Source of the DNA: CAZIUL01 sp964542475
Lineage (GTDB): Bacteria > Planctomycetota > B15-G4 > CAYZWU01
Assembly: GCA_964542475.1 (NCBI GenBank)
Contig: CAZIUL010000069.1
Coordinates: 1 to 20,971, forward strand
DNA length: 20,971 bases
Direction: 5' to 3'
Shown: positions 1-7,882 of the stretch, piece by piece
Position numbering within the stretch: the first letter of the stretch is position 1
How the letters are laid out: each line of letters begins with the position of its first letter
Made by a program: the position numbers and the translations under genes
Notes under the pieces: model-generated
What the model saw: the letters and a program-made list of their open reading frames with translations, nothing else
Told to the model about the DNA's origin: nothing
The model's database searches: none

Positions 1-2
1 CC

Positions 3-1796
3 AAACCCGGCTTTCTTGCCCAGGTAAAGAGCTATCCCGAAACGTTCTGGGTGGCGAACACCATGGAGATCTTCGAACGCATGGCCTGGTACGGCTTCTT
101 CTTTGTGTCCACCCTCTACATCACAGGCTCCGTGGAAACAGGCGGACTCGGCTTTTCCGCTGAGCAGCGCGGCCAGATCCAGGGCATCGCGACCTTTCTT
201 CTGTACCTGCTGCCCGTGCTAACGGGCGCGCTGGCTGACCGTTACGGGTACAAGAAAACGCTGCTACTTTCGTTCGTGATGATGGCCGTGGCCTACTACT
301 CGCTCGGGCAGTTCTTCACGTTCCCCACATTTCTGTGCGCGTTCCTGTTCGTTGCAATCGGTGCCGCCATATTCAAACCGGTTGTGGTGGGCACGGTTGC
401 CAGGGTCACGAATCGGTCCAACTCGGCAATGGGATTCGGCATCTTCTACATGATGGTCAACGTGGGCGCTTTCATAGGCCCCATCATCGCCGGTGTTGTG
501 CGCGGAATGGACTGGAACTACGTGTTCATCTCCTGTTCCGGGTGGATCGTGCTCAACATCATCGTGGTCGTCTTTTTTTTCAAGGAACCGACCACCGAGG
601 CCGCATCAGGCAAGGGACGAAGCCTCGGGCAGGTGCTCGACAACACGGTCGAGGTGCTTGGCAACCTGCGTTTTTTCATAACCGTGTTCGGCGTGCTCAT
701 CGCCTTGATGGTCGCCAACCAGGGCCCGTCCTGGTTCGGTTGGTGGCCGCGCTGCGCGCTGTTTGTGCCCGCGTGGATCGCTCTAAACCTCGCATGGGAC
801 CGGCTGCTGCCCCGCGAAACCGTTGAAACAGGCGTACCGCAAAAGAACGGGCGCTCGCCGTTTCTCAAGCGCATGCACTGCAGCAACTGGCGGTTCGCGC
901 TTTACCTGTTGATTTTGTCCGGGTTCTGGACCTCCTACAACCAGCTCTTCATGACCATGCCCGAGTACCTGAGGGATTTCGTGGACACGAAGCCGCTGAT
1001 CGCCTCGGCGGAAGCTCTGTTCGGGAAGAGCGATCCGGATGACCCTGAATCAGGCGTTGCACCCAAGATTGCCACCATCAACGAAAAAGAACGCGCCGAG
1101 ATGGTAAAAGAGGTCAAAAAGCTCTTTGATGCGCGCGAGTCGGGAAGGTTCGATACAAAAGCCCTTGAAAGCGGCTCGCTGGCCCTTCTGAAGAGCAAGG
1201 TCAGGGTCACGCCTGAGAAACTCGAGCAGCTCGTAACAGCCGGGGGCGCTGTTCCGGAAAAGGTCACGGACACGGCCATCATCCAGGGCCGCCAGGTGAA
1301 CCCCGAGTTCATCACGAACATCGTTGCAGGCGCGATCGTTCTCCTGCAGGTGCTGGTGTCTTATCTCATGGCCCGTTTCCACCGGTTCACAACCATGATC
1401 ATCGGCATGCTCGTGGCTGCGGCCGGGTACGGTATGGCCGCGCTCGCAGGGGGCGAGGGCATGCTAGGGGCGGGCGCCATGATATGGATGGTGGTCGCAG
1501 GGCTTTTCATCTTCGCGATCGGCGAGATGATGACCAGCCCCACGAGCCAGGAGTATGTGGGCCTGATTGCACCGAAGGACAAGGTCGCGCTTTACATGGG
1601 TTACTACTTCGTTGCGGTTTCGCTCGGCAACCTCTTCGGAGGGATCCTGTCAGGCCAGCTCTACGGCAAGCTCGCGCGCGACGCCGGGAGGCCGGACCTG
1701 ATGTGGACGGTGTTCGCCGGGATGATGCTGGTCACAGCGGTTCTTTTCGTGCTCTACAACAGGTTCGTGATTTCAGGAAATACCGCTGAGGAGTGA
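3..1796 (+). CDS. POT/PTR family proton-coupled peptide transporter, 5' partial
   Basis: This is an inner-membrane major facilitator protein of the proton-dependent oligopeptide transporter family, expected to import di- or tripeptides with protons. The frame is open to the left edge, so the true start lies upstream; the GTG at 51 is internal. The start of helix 1 carries the family E-x-x-E-R motif (EIFER, codons about 66-80). Next come the loop motif FKPVVVGTVAR, the NVGAFIGPIIAG helix typical of PTR2, and FWTSYNQLFM resembling POT helix 7. Hydrophobic helices continue to the C-terminus (VLFVLYNRFVIS). Unusual is a hydrophilic stretch of about 110 residues (roughly nt 980-1305), rich in Lys and Glu, between two helices. 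A sulfatase follows 50 bp downstream on the same strand and may be co-transcribed. The family call is firm; the substrate is inferred. Confidence 0.88.
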   Translation, partial: KPGFLAQVKSYPETFWVANTMEIFERMAWYGFFFVSTLYITGSVETGGLGFSAEQRGQIQGIATFLLYLLPVLTGALADRYGYKKTLLLSFVMMAVAYYSLGQFFTFPTFLCAFLFVAIGAAIFKPVVVGTVARVTNRSNSAMGFGIFYMMVNVGAFIGPIIAGVVRGMDWNYVFISCSGWIVLNIIVVVFFFKEPTTEAASGKGRSLGQVLDNTVEVLGNLRFFITVFGVLIALMVANQGPSWFGWWPRCALFVPAWIALNLAWDRLLPRETVETGVPQKNGRSPFLKRMHCSNWRFALYLLILSGFWTSYNQLFMTMPEYLRDFVDTKPLIASAEALFGKSDPDDPESGVAPKIATINEKERAEMVKEVKKLFDARESGRFDTKALESGSLALLKSKVRVTPEKLEQLVTAGGAVPEKVTDTAIIQGRQVNPEFITNIVAGAIVLLQVLVSYLMARFHRFTTMIIGMLVAAAGYGMAALAGGEGMLGAGAMIWMVVAGLFIFAIGEMMTSPTSQEYVGLIAPKDKVALYMGYYFVAVSLGNLFGGILSGQLYGKLARDAGRPDLMWTVFAGMMLVTAVLFVLYNRFVISGNTAEE

Positions 1797-1846
1797 TTTT
1801 TCAACGGACTCATATTGAATCAACCGCAAAAACGAGGTAAACAACC

Positions 1847-3265
1847 ATGAACGGCTTGAGCAAGGTCGGCAGAAGAGAGTTCCTGAAAGGTATCGGTACG
1901 GGAGCGGCATCGATCGCCCTTTCGCCGCTTCTCAGCGCGGGGGCATGCACACCGCAAAAAAGAAGGCCCAACTTCGTTTTTCTGCTTGTGGATGACCTCG
2001 GGTGGAGCGACATCCATTGCTTTGGAAACAGCTTTCACGAGACCCCGAACATCGACAAGCTGGCCTCCGAATCGATGAAGTTCACCAGCGCCTATGCGGC
2101 ATGCGCCGTGTGCTCCCCCACGAGGGCGAGCATCCAGACCGGAAAGTACCCTGTCCGCTTGGGAATCACCGACTGGATCCCGGGCGAGCGCCACAGCAAG
2201 AAACCGCTTGTCACCAGGTTCACGAAAACGGAGATGCCCCTGGAGGAAAAAACCGTTGCCGAGGCGCTCATGGCGCGCGGGTACAGCACCGCGTTCCTCG
2301 GCAAGTGGCACCTGGGCCATAACAAGTTCTATCCCCAGCACCAGGGGTACGATTTCAACGTGGCAGGCAACCACAAGGGCCACCCGCACGACGGCTACTT
2401 CAGCCCGTACAAGCTCGAGCACCTCGAAGACGGGCCTGAAGGCGAGTACCTCACCGACCGGCTCACCCACGAGGCAATGTCGCTTCTGGAGGAGTTCGAC
2501 AAAAAACCGGATGTACCCTTTCTGTTGTTCATGTCGTACTACACCGTGCACACGCCCATTCAGGCGAAGCAGGAGCTGAAAAAGCAATACCAGGAAAAGA
2601 AAAAGGGAAACCCGGACCCGCTCTGGAAAAACTGCGCTTACGCCGGGATGGTGCAAAGCCTGGATGAAAGCGTGGGTAGAATCTTGGAAAAAATCAAGCA
2701 GCTCGGAAAAGAAGAGGAAACCGTGGTCTTCTTCATGTCGGACAACGGTGGCGTGGACTACGCGAACGTCACATCGAACCATCCGCTAAGGGCGGGCAAG
2801 GGCCGCTACTACGAGGGCGGCATACGCGAACCAATGATCGTGAAGTGGCCGGGAGTGGCCAGGCCCGGAAGCGAGTGCGACGAGCCTGTGGTCAGCATGG
2901 ATTTTTACCCCACGATGCTGGAGATGGCCGGCCTTCCCCTTGATCATAAGCAGCATGAGGACGGGCTGAGCCTCGTGCCCCTGTTGAGGGAAAAAAAGGA
3001 AAGCCTCGGGCGTGACGCGCTCTGCTGGCACTACCCCCACTACCACGGGAGCGGAGCCACCCCGTGCAGCGCCATCCGCAAGGGACGGTACAAGCTCATC
3101 AGGTTCTATGCCGACGAACAGGTGGAGCTCTACAACCTGCACGATGACATCGGGGAAGAAATAAATCTTGCCGAGGCTCAGCCGGAAAAGGTGCGCGAGC
3201 TCGAACGCGCGCTCGACAAATGGCTGAAAGAGGTGAACGCTTACATCCCGGAAAAGAGGGAATGA
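1847..3265 (+). CDS. Sulfatase (arylsulfatase A-like, formylglycine type) with Tat signal
   Basis: This 472-residue protein hydrolyses sulfate esters, probably on a polysaccharide or glycan, outside the cytoplasm. The N-terminus is a twin-arginine signal (GRREFLKG, RR at 9-10) followed by a hydrophobic stretch. Family residues visible are metal ligands D49-D50 (LLVDDLGWSD), the formylglycine motif C89-S-P-T-R93, K153/H155 (GKWHLGH), H235, D299-N300 (SDNGG) and K318. The Cys-type motif requires a formylglycine-generating enzyme, which is not encoded here. A GAGGT ribosome-binding site lies just upstream of the ATG. The length is normal for S1-family sulfatases. It follows the transporter by 50 bp and is followed by a short terminator. 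The substrate cannot be read from the sequence. Confidence 0.93.
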   Translation: MNGLSKVGRREFLKGIGTGAASIALSPLLSAGACTPQKRRPNFVFLLVDDLGWSDIHCFGNSFHETPNIDKLASESMKFTSAYAACAVCSPTRASIQTGKYPVRLGITDWIPGERHSKKPLVTRFTKTEMPLEEKTVAEALMARGYSTAFLGKWHLGHNKFYPQHQGYDFNVAGNHKGHPHDGYFSPYKLEHLEDGPEGEYLTDRLTHEAMSLLEEFDKKPDVPFLLFMSYYTVHTPIQAKQELKKQYQEKKKGNPDPLWKNCAYAGMVQSLDESVGRILEKIKQLGKEEETVVFFMSDNGGVDYANVTSNHPLRAGKGRYYEGGIREPMIVKWPGVARPGSECDEPVVSMDFYPTMLEMAGLPLDHKQHEDGLSLVPLLREKKESLGRDALCWHYPHYHGSGATPCSAIRKGRYKLIRFYADEQVELYNLHDDIGEEINLAEAQPEKVRELERALDKWLKEVNAYIPEKRE

Positions 3266-3266
3266 C

Positions 3267-3284
3267 AAACGGTAGCGTTTTTTT
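3267..3284 (+). terminator. Short rho-independent terminator after the sulfatase
   Basis: AAACG (3267-3271), a GTAG loop and CGTTT (3276-3280) form a 5-bp stem. The stem runs into a seven-T tract (3278-3284) directly after the sulfatase stop. The stem is short and AT-rich, so strength is uncertain. Confidence 0.45.
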
Positions 3285-3291
3285 ATGCGAT

Positions 3292-3468
3292 ATCCCGCTT
3301 ATTTCATACTCTTCGTCGCGAGGTAGCTGTAAACTGTGATGTGGCAAGGCGCATGTCAGGAGACGACCGCAGGCCTGTTCTTACAGGTTGAGGATCGTCT
3401 CCCGGCATGAAACGCAGCCACAGTGCGGTTTACGGTGCCGCAGCAGAAGAGGATTAAATATGCGGGAT
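3292..3468. repeat. 177-bp palindromic intergenic element, full copy 1
   Basis: This is a single long imperfect dyad: ATCCCGC at the left end is mirrored by GCGGGAT at the right end. Inner arms include CAGGAGACGA and, apically, CCTGT-TCTT-ACAGG at the exact centre. It differs from the copy at 15539-15715 by about six bases over 177. It lies between two convergent genes, 26 nt after the sulfatase stop and 8 nt before the beta-helix stop, so transcripts from either side would carry it as a long hairpin. I do not recognise the family; its organisation is like ERIC/IRU extragenic palindromes. No convincing target-site duplication is visible. Confidence 0.85.
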
Positions 3469-3476
3469 AGGGGCTG

Positions 3477-5747
3477 CTACTTGATTTCGATTGTGCAGAG
3501 GTTGGAGAGTTCCTGGTTGATAAGCGCCTGCATGTGTATAGAGTACGGCGCGGGCGGGCTCGAAGGGATGTTCCCGCTCAAAACCTCCACTCCTTCGGCG
3601 GGAATCGGGGGGAGAGGCCCGATAAAGATCAGGGGCGGCAGGAGGTACCAGTCGCCGTAAGCGCCGGTCACAGGGTTCTCCATGACGTTCGGACCGTACC
3701 AGAGGCACGCTGGCCCTGCCCCGGGATCGCCCACGAGCTTCACCTCGACCGCGCCGCCTGGAACGAGCTCGCCCGTGCAGTAAAGGTGTCTGTAAAACTC
3801 GTCCGCACCCATGTCCGTCAAACCGTAAGCAGTGCGCGGATCATCCTCGAAATCCCCGGGCAAAAGCCCGGGGGCTGAGTTGTCGCCGGCGTCTTTGCAG
3901 GGCGAGGTGTAAAAAAGATGAAAATCATTGCCCGGAGCATCCACGAAAAGCGGGTCTGAATCGATCATGCCCGCCCCCCAGGCGAGCGTGCAGCCGCTGT
4001 CCACATGAACCGCTGCCTGCCCCCCGTCCACGTCACAGCTGCTTATCGAAAGTGCGGACGGGTGGTACCCGTCATCGAGAAAGATCTCCTCGCCTGACGG
4101 CGCGTCGTTGTTCCAGAGGATCGTGTTGTAAACCGCCACAGAGCAGTAGTATCTGCAGTAGATCCCCCCGCCGGAGCATTCTGCCGTGTTGCAGGCTATG
4201 GTGTTGCAGGTAAGCTCCGGCGAGGACGCGCCCCCGCAGTATACTCCGCCGCCGCTGCCGTTGTATGCTCCGCCCCACCCTGAGCTGTTGCATGTGATCA
4301 TGTTGTTCACAACTGTGGGCGACGATCCACCTCCGAAAAAGATCCCGCCGCCGAACTGCCCGGACAGGTTGCCGGATATTGTGTTGTTCTCGATCTCGCC
4401 CGTGACACCACTTATGCAATGGATCCCGCCCCCCATGTCCGCCGAGTTCCCTGCAAGCGTGTTCCGGCATATCTTCGGGGAACACGGCCCGCTGCAAAAA
4501 ATCCCCCCTCCCAAAGATGTCGCGTTCCCAACGATCGTGTTGCCGGTTATCAGGGGATCCGACCCGCTGCACGCTATCCCCCCACCGTAGGAGGATCCCT
4601 GGTTTTCGTCGATGATGTTGCCGCTTATCGTGGCATCGGACCCGTCCTCGCAATATACACCGCCTCCCTCCAACGCGGTATTCGATGAGACGAGGTTCCC
4701 GATGATTTCAGGAAACGCATTCGATGTCGCGAATATCCCACCGCCCTTTCCTTCGAAACCAAGCGCCGCGTTTTCAGCGATCGTGTTGTTGGATATGACC
4801 GGGCTGACATAGCTCCAGCAGCAGATCCCTCCACCGGAGTCCAGGGCCGTGTTCCCGAAGATCGTGTTATCGACGATCTCCGGGGAACAAACGCTCGAAC
4901 AGAACAGCCCGGCCCCCCTGGCGGCCGTGTTCTCTGTGATGGTGTTCTGGCTGAGCACCGGGTTAGAATAGTAACAATAAACTCCTCCTCCGTCATCGAT
5001 CGCCGTGTTCCCTGATATCGTGTTGCCTGAAATCTGTGACACCGAAACCATGCCGCAGGAGATCCCTCCGCCTTTGCTTGCGAAGTTCTCCTTAATGGTT
5101 GAGCCTGAGATCGCAGGGGAGCAGTGATCCGTGAACTGGATCCCCCCGCCCAATGCGCCAGCCGTGTTCCCTTGAACCGTGGTGCCGGTGATAGTCGGGG
5201 ATGAGTAATAAAAACAGTCGATTCCAGCGCCATACTCCGACATGTTATTGATGACCGTGTTGTTGGCTATCATCGGGTTCGAGTAGTTCACGCAGCTTAT
5301 GCCGCCGCCGTGGTTCTTGGCCGAGTTGCCGCTTATGATGTTGTTCTGGATCAACGGCGAAGAAGACCAGTTGCAGAAGATCCCTCCGCCGTACTTGAAC
5401 CCAAAGGATCCGAAAACCGTTCCGGATCCGTTTGTGATCGTAAAGCCGTCTATGACCGAGTTCGAACCCTCGCCACTTTGAAAGGTCACAACGGTTCCTG
5501 CCTGGTTTCCATCGATCACGGTCGTGCCCGGGCCGAATTCGCTGCGTACAGTGATGGCCTTGCCGAGAAAATCCAGGTTTTCCACGTAGGTGCCGGACCG
5601 CACGATGATGGTGTCGCTGTTTGCAGAGGCGTTGATTGCGCCCTGGATCGATGGAAAGTCATCCGGCACGAAGTGCACGGCGCCGTCAGAGCTGTCCGCC
5701 GAAAGCAGAAAGCAAAACAATGCGCAGGTTATGATTCTCTTCGCCAT
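3477..5747 (-). CDS. Secreted right-handed parallel beta-helix repeat protein (756 aa)
   Basis: This exported protein has a Sec signal peptide (MAKRIITCALFCFLL...), then the beta-helix opening VPDDFPSIQGAINAS and GTYVENLDF seen in NosD/pectate-lyase-like polysaccharide-binding or lyase folds. About 16 coils follow with the pattern GGGI-x-C, SSP-x-I, NNTI-x-GN, one coil every 25-30 residues (about 110-580). A DPLFVD...DFHL segment and MGADEF (near 646-651), as in choice-of-anchor Q-type proteins, precede a 104-residue C-terminal domain (653-756) with LWYGPN, LPP and PYSIHMQAL motifs. Thirteen of about sixteen coils have Cys after GGG-hydrophobic. It starts 2 nt after the paralogous upstream gene, preceded by a GAGGGGGG stretch, so the two form an operon. 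No catalytic residues are evident; adhesion or glycan binding is inferred. Confidence 0.9.
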   Translation of the reverse strand: MAKRIITCALFCFLLSADSSDGAVHFVPDDFPSIQGAINASANSDTIIVRSGTYVENLDFLGKAITVRSEFGPGTTVIDGNQAGTVVTFQSGEGSNSVIDGFTITNGSGTVFGSFGFKYGGGIFCNWSSSPLIQNNIISGNSAKNHGGGISCVNYSNPMIANNTVINNMSEYGAGIDCFYYSSPTITGTTVQGNTAGALGGGIQFTDHCSPAISGSTIKENFASKGGGISCGMVSVSQISGNTISGNTAIDDGGGVYCYYSNPVLSQNTITENTAARGAGLFCSSVCSPEIVDNTIFGNTALDSGGGICCWSYVSPVISNNTIAENAALGFEGKGGGIFATSNAFPEIIGNLVSSNTALEGGGVYCEDGSDATISGNIIDENQGSSYGGGIACSGSDPLITGNTIVGNATSLGGGIFCSGPCSPKICRNTLAGNSADMGGGIHCISGVTGEIENNTISGNLSGQFGGGIFFGGGSSPTVVNNMITCNSSGWGGAYNGSGGGVYCGGASSPELTCNTIACNTAECSGGGIYCRYYCSVAVYNTILWNNDAPSGEEIFLDDGYHPSALSISSCDVDGGQAAVHVDSGCTLAWGAGMIDSDPLFVDAPGNDFHLFYTSPCKDAGDNSAPGLLPGDFEDDPRTAYGLTDMGADEFYRHLYCTGELVPGGAVEVKLVGDPGAGPACLWYGPNVMENPVTGAYGDWYLLPPLIFIGPLPPIPAEGVEVLSGNIPSSPPAPYSIHMQALINQELSNLCTIEIK

Positions 5748-5749
5748 GA

Positions 5750-7582
5750 TCAGCCCCCCTCTTCCACTTCGAGCGTGCAGAGGTTGGAAAGCTCATCCCC
5801 TATCAAGGCCTGCATGTGGATCGAGTACGGTCCGGGCGGGCTCGCCGGGATGTCGCCGCCCAGAACCTTCACGCCCTGGGCTGGAATCAGCGGCAGCGGG
5901 CCCATAAAAATCATGGGAGGCAGCATGTACCAGTCGCCGTACGCGCCGTGAACCGGGTTTTCCAAAGCGTTCGGGCCGTACCAGAGGCCGATTGGGCCGG
6001 TCCCGGGATCGCCGACAATTTTCACCTCGACCGCGCCGCCTGGAACCAGGTCACCAATGCAGTAGAGGTGCCGATGAAACTCGTCCGCACCCATGTCAAC
6101 GAACCCATGAGCTGCGCGAGGATCTCCCTCGAAATCTTCCGGGAAGAGGCCCGGCGCGGTGTTGTCCCCGGCGTTTCTGCAGGGCGATGTGTAGAAGATG
6201 TGAAAATCCCGTCCCGCGGGATCCACGAAAAGAGGATCGGAATCGATAATACCCTGGCCCCAGTCGATGGTGCAGCCCGTTTCCACGCTCGCGGAGGCCT
6301 GCCCTCCGCGCACATCCGAATAGCTGATCGTGAGCGCTGAAGGGTACGAGCTTGACCCCACGTGGATTTCCTGCCCGCAGGGCGCGTCATCGCCGGACAG
6401 GATCGAGTTGATGACCGTCGGAAAGGACTCGTTAGTGCAGCAGATCCCACCGCCGAAGGAGTTGCCCCAGTTCAATGAAAAGGTGCAGTTCGTGATCACG
6501 GGGGATGACTCGTCGCAGAAGACCCCGCCGCCGCTTCCGCTTCCGAAAAGGCCGGCCGAGTTGTTCGTGATAATGTTGTTGATCAGCGGAGGAGACGAGC
6601 CGTCCATGCAGCAGACGCCCCCGCCGTTCTGGTACTCCGCACGGTTTCCCGAGATCACGTTGTTGATGAGCTGAGGAGCTGAGCCTCCATCCAGAAAGAG
6701 CCCCCCGCCGGAGTGGTACGCAGAGTTTCCGGATATGATGTTGTTGTGAAGCTCCGGGGAGGAGTGCTCGCAGCACACGACCGCGCCCCCGCAGCTTGTG
6801 GATGAGTTGTTCCTGATGATGTTGCTCGTGATGTCAGGGGAAGACCACAGGTAACAATTCACCGCTCCCCCGCCATCATGCCAGTATATGTTCGATGCGG
6901 TGTTCTCCTCGATGGTGTTGGCCAGGATTTCCGGAGAGGACTTGGAGGTGCAGCTCACGCCTCCGCCCCTGCGGCCCGCCGAGTTCCCTGAAATCGTGTT
7001 GTAGGCGATGAGCGCGTGAGAGTGATTGTCGCAGGCTATGCCGCCGCCCTCCTCCCCGGCCGAGTTTCCAAAGATCGTGTTGTACGTGATGGACGGATGT
7101 GAAAAGTTTATGCAGCAGATCCCGCCCCCGTGCTGGTCCGTTGAGTTGCCCGTGACGCGGTTGTTGGTCAATGTGGGGTGAGAGGAAACGCAAAAGATCC
7201 CTCCGCCGAGCATCTCTCCCAGGTACGATGTTCCTGATCCGTTCCTGATGCAGAACCCTTCGAGAACCGAATCCACGGTTTCATGGTTCACAAAGGTCAC
7301 AACGCTCCCGGCCTGGTTGCCGTCGATGATGGTGAGCTCGGGTCCGTGTTCACTCTTGACCGTTATTTTCCTGCCAAGGAAGTCGATGTTCTCCACATAG
7401 GTCCCGGGCCTGACGATGATGGTGTCCCAGTCCGAGGAGGCTTGAACGGCCGCCTGAATGTCGGGATGATCGTCCGGCACGTAAATCACCGCGCATTCGG
7501 CAATGCCGGGAACAAGGGAAAGAAAGAGCGGGAGAAGCGCGCCGCTTCCCGCTCGGAGGATGGACGCAAAACAGCATATCAT
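5750..7582 (-). CDS. Secreted right-handed parallel beta-helix repeat protein, tandem paralogue (about 610 aa)
   Basis: This is a paralogue of the downstream beta-helix gene with fewer coils (about ten). It has the same opening (VPDDHPDIQAAVQAS, GTYVENIDFLG, TIIDGNQAGSVVTF), the same GGGI-x-C coil pattern, MGADEF, and a C-terminal domain roughly three quarters identical by eye. The frame is open upstream to a TTG at 7651. I prefer the ATG at 7582 because it places a compact signal peptide at the N-terminus (MICCFASIL...LFLSLVPGIAE). It also places the start downstream of the promoter predicted at 7642-7670. The gene stops 2 nt before its neighbour begins, indicating co-transcription. The role is probably cell-surface or secreted; no enzyme motif is seen. 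Confidence 0.88.
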   Translation of the reverse strand: MICCFASILRAGSGALLPLFLSLVPGIAECAVIYVPDDHPDIQAAVQASSDWDTIIVRPGTYVENIDFLGRKITVKSEHGPELTIIDGNQAGSVVTFVNHETVDSVLEGFCIRNGSGTSYLGEMLGGGIFCVSSHPTLTNNRVTGNSTDQHGGGICCINFSHPSITYNTIFGNSAGEEGGGIACDNHSHALIAYNTISGNSAGRRGGGVSCTSKSSPEILANTIEENTASNIYWHDGGGAVNCYLWSSPDITSNIIRNNSSTSCGGAVVCCEHSSPELHNNIISGNSAYHSGGGLFLDGGSAPQLINNVISGNRAEYQNGGGVCCMDGSSPPLINNIITNNSAGLFGSGSGGGVFCDESSPVITNCTFSLNWGNSFGGGICCTNESFPTVINSILSGDDAPCGQEIHVGSSSYPSALTISYSDVRGGQASASVETGCTIDWGQGIIDSDPLFVDPAGRDFHIFYTSPCRNAGDNTAPGLFPEDFEGDPRAAHGFVDMGADEFHRHLYCIGDLVPGGAVEVKIVGDPGTGPIGLWYGPNALENPVHGAYGDWYMLPPMIFMGPLPLIPAQGVKVLGGDIPASPPGPYSIHMQALIGDELSNLCTLEVEEGG

Positions 7583-7641
7583 GCTTTCAGTGTACAATCG
7601 TCCGGATCCCATATCTGTTCTTGCCGCTGATAACATGTTGA

Positions 7642-7670
7642 AACATATCAAAAAAGGTTGAAAAAATCAA
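7642..7670 (-). promoter_or_regulatory. Candidate sigma70-type promoter for the beta-helix pair
   Basis: On the minus strand, TTGATT (7670-7665) and TATGTT (7647-7642) are separated by 17 nt. This is suitable for transcription starting near 7635 into the beta-helix genes. Prediction from consensus only. Confidence 0.35.
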
Positions 7671-7719
7671 CGGGCAGTCGATGGGATGTGACGGATTATA
7701 AGCCGCCTGAACCGCTTTG

Positions 7720-7761
7720 ATCCGCATATTTCATCCTCATCCGCCGCAACACCGTAAACTG
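7720..7761 (+). repeat. Partial copy of the palindromic element (one outer arm)
   Basis: The 42-nt stretch starts ATCCGCATATTTCATCCTC and ends CACCGTAAACTG. It matches the reverse complement of the right arm of the full elements, with a few changes around 7739-7750. The rest of the element is absent. It sits between divergent genes, upstream of the candidate thiolase promoter. Confidence 0.7.
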
Positions 7762-7776
7762 CATGAAAATGCCCTC

Positions 7777-7805
7777 TTTAAATCCGCTTCATGCTTTTCT
7801 ATAGT
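7777..7805 (+). promoter_or_regulatory. Candidate sigma70-type promoter for the thiolase operon
   Basis: TTTAAA (7777-7782), a 17-nt spacer and TATAGT (7800-7805) give four of six and five of six matches to consensus. The start codon lies about 70 nt beyond the predicted transcription start. Prediction only. Confidence 0.4.
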
Positions 7806-7832
7806 ATTCCCGGACAGCACAGACAGAAAATG

Positions 7833-7847
7833 CGCGCGTCACGCGCG
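7833..7847. promoter_or_regulatory. GC palindrome in the predicted 5' leader of the thiolase operon
   Basis: CGCGCGT-C-ACGCGCG is a perfect 7-bp inverted repeat about a single base, 35 nt before the thiolase start and downstream of the predicted promoter. It could be an operator. In such a GC-rich stretch it could also be chance. Confidence 0.25.
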
Positions 7848-7882
7848 AGCCTCGAAAACTCAACAAACATGAGGAGATGGAA

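Noticed and set aside
1820..2782. Long open frame antisense to the sulfatase gene (320 codons)
   Set aside because: It is a shadow of codon bias in a GC-rich gene: the sense strand has every sulfatase motif, and the antisense product shows no domain.
4072..4653. Alternative-frame minus-strand ORF within the beta-helix gene (193 codons)
   Set aside because: It is an out-of-frame reading of the repeat; its Arg/His-rich repeats mirror the true coils.
4120..5450. Periodic DNA repeats of about 75-90 nt that might look like a CRISPR array
   Set aside because: They are coil repeats inside beta-helix coding sequence, imperfect at the DNA level, with no conserved repeat/spacer structure and no cas genes.
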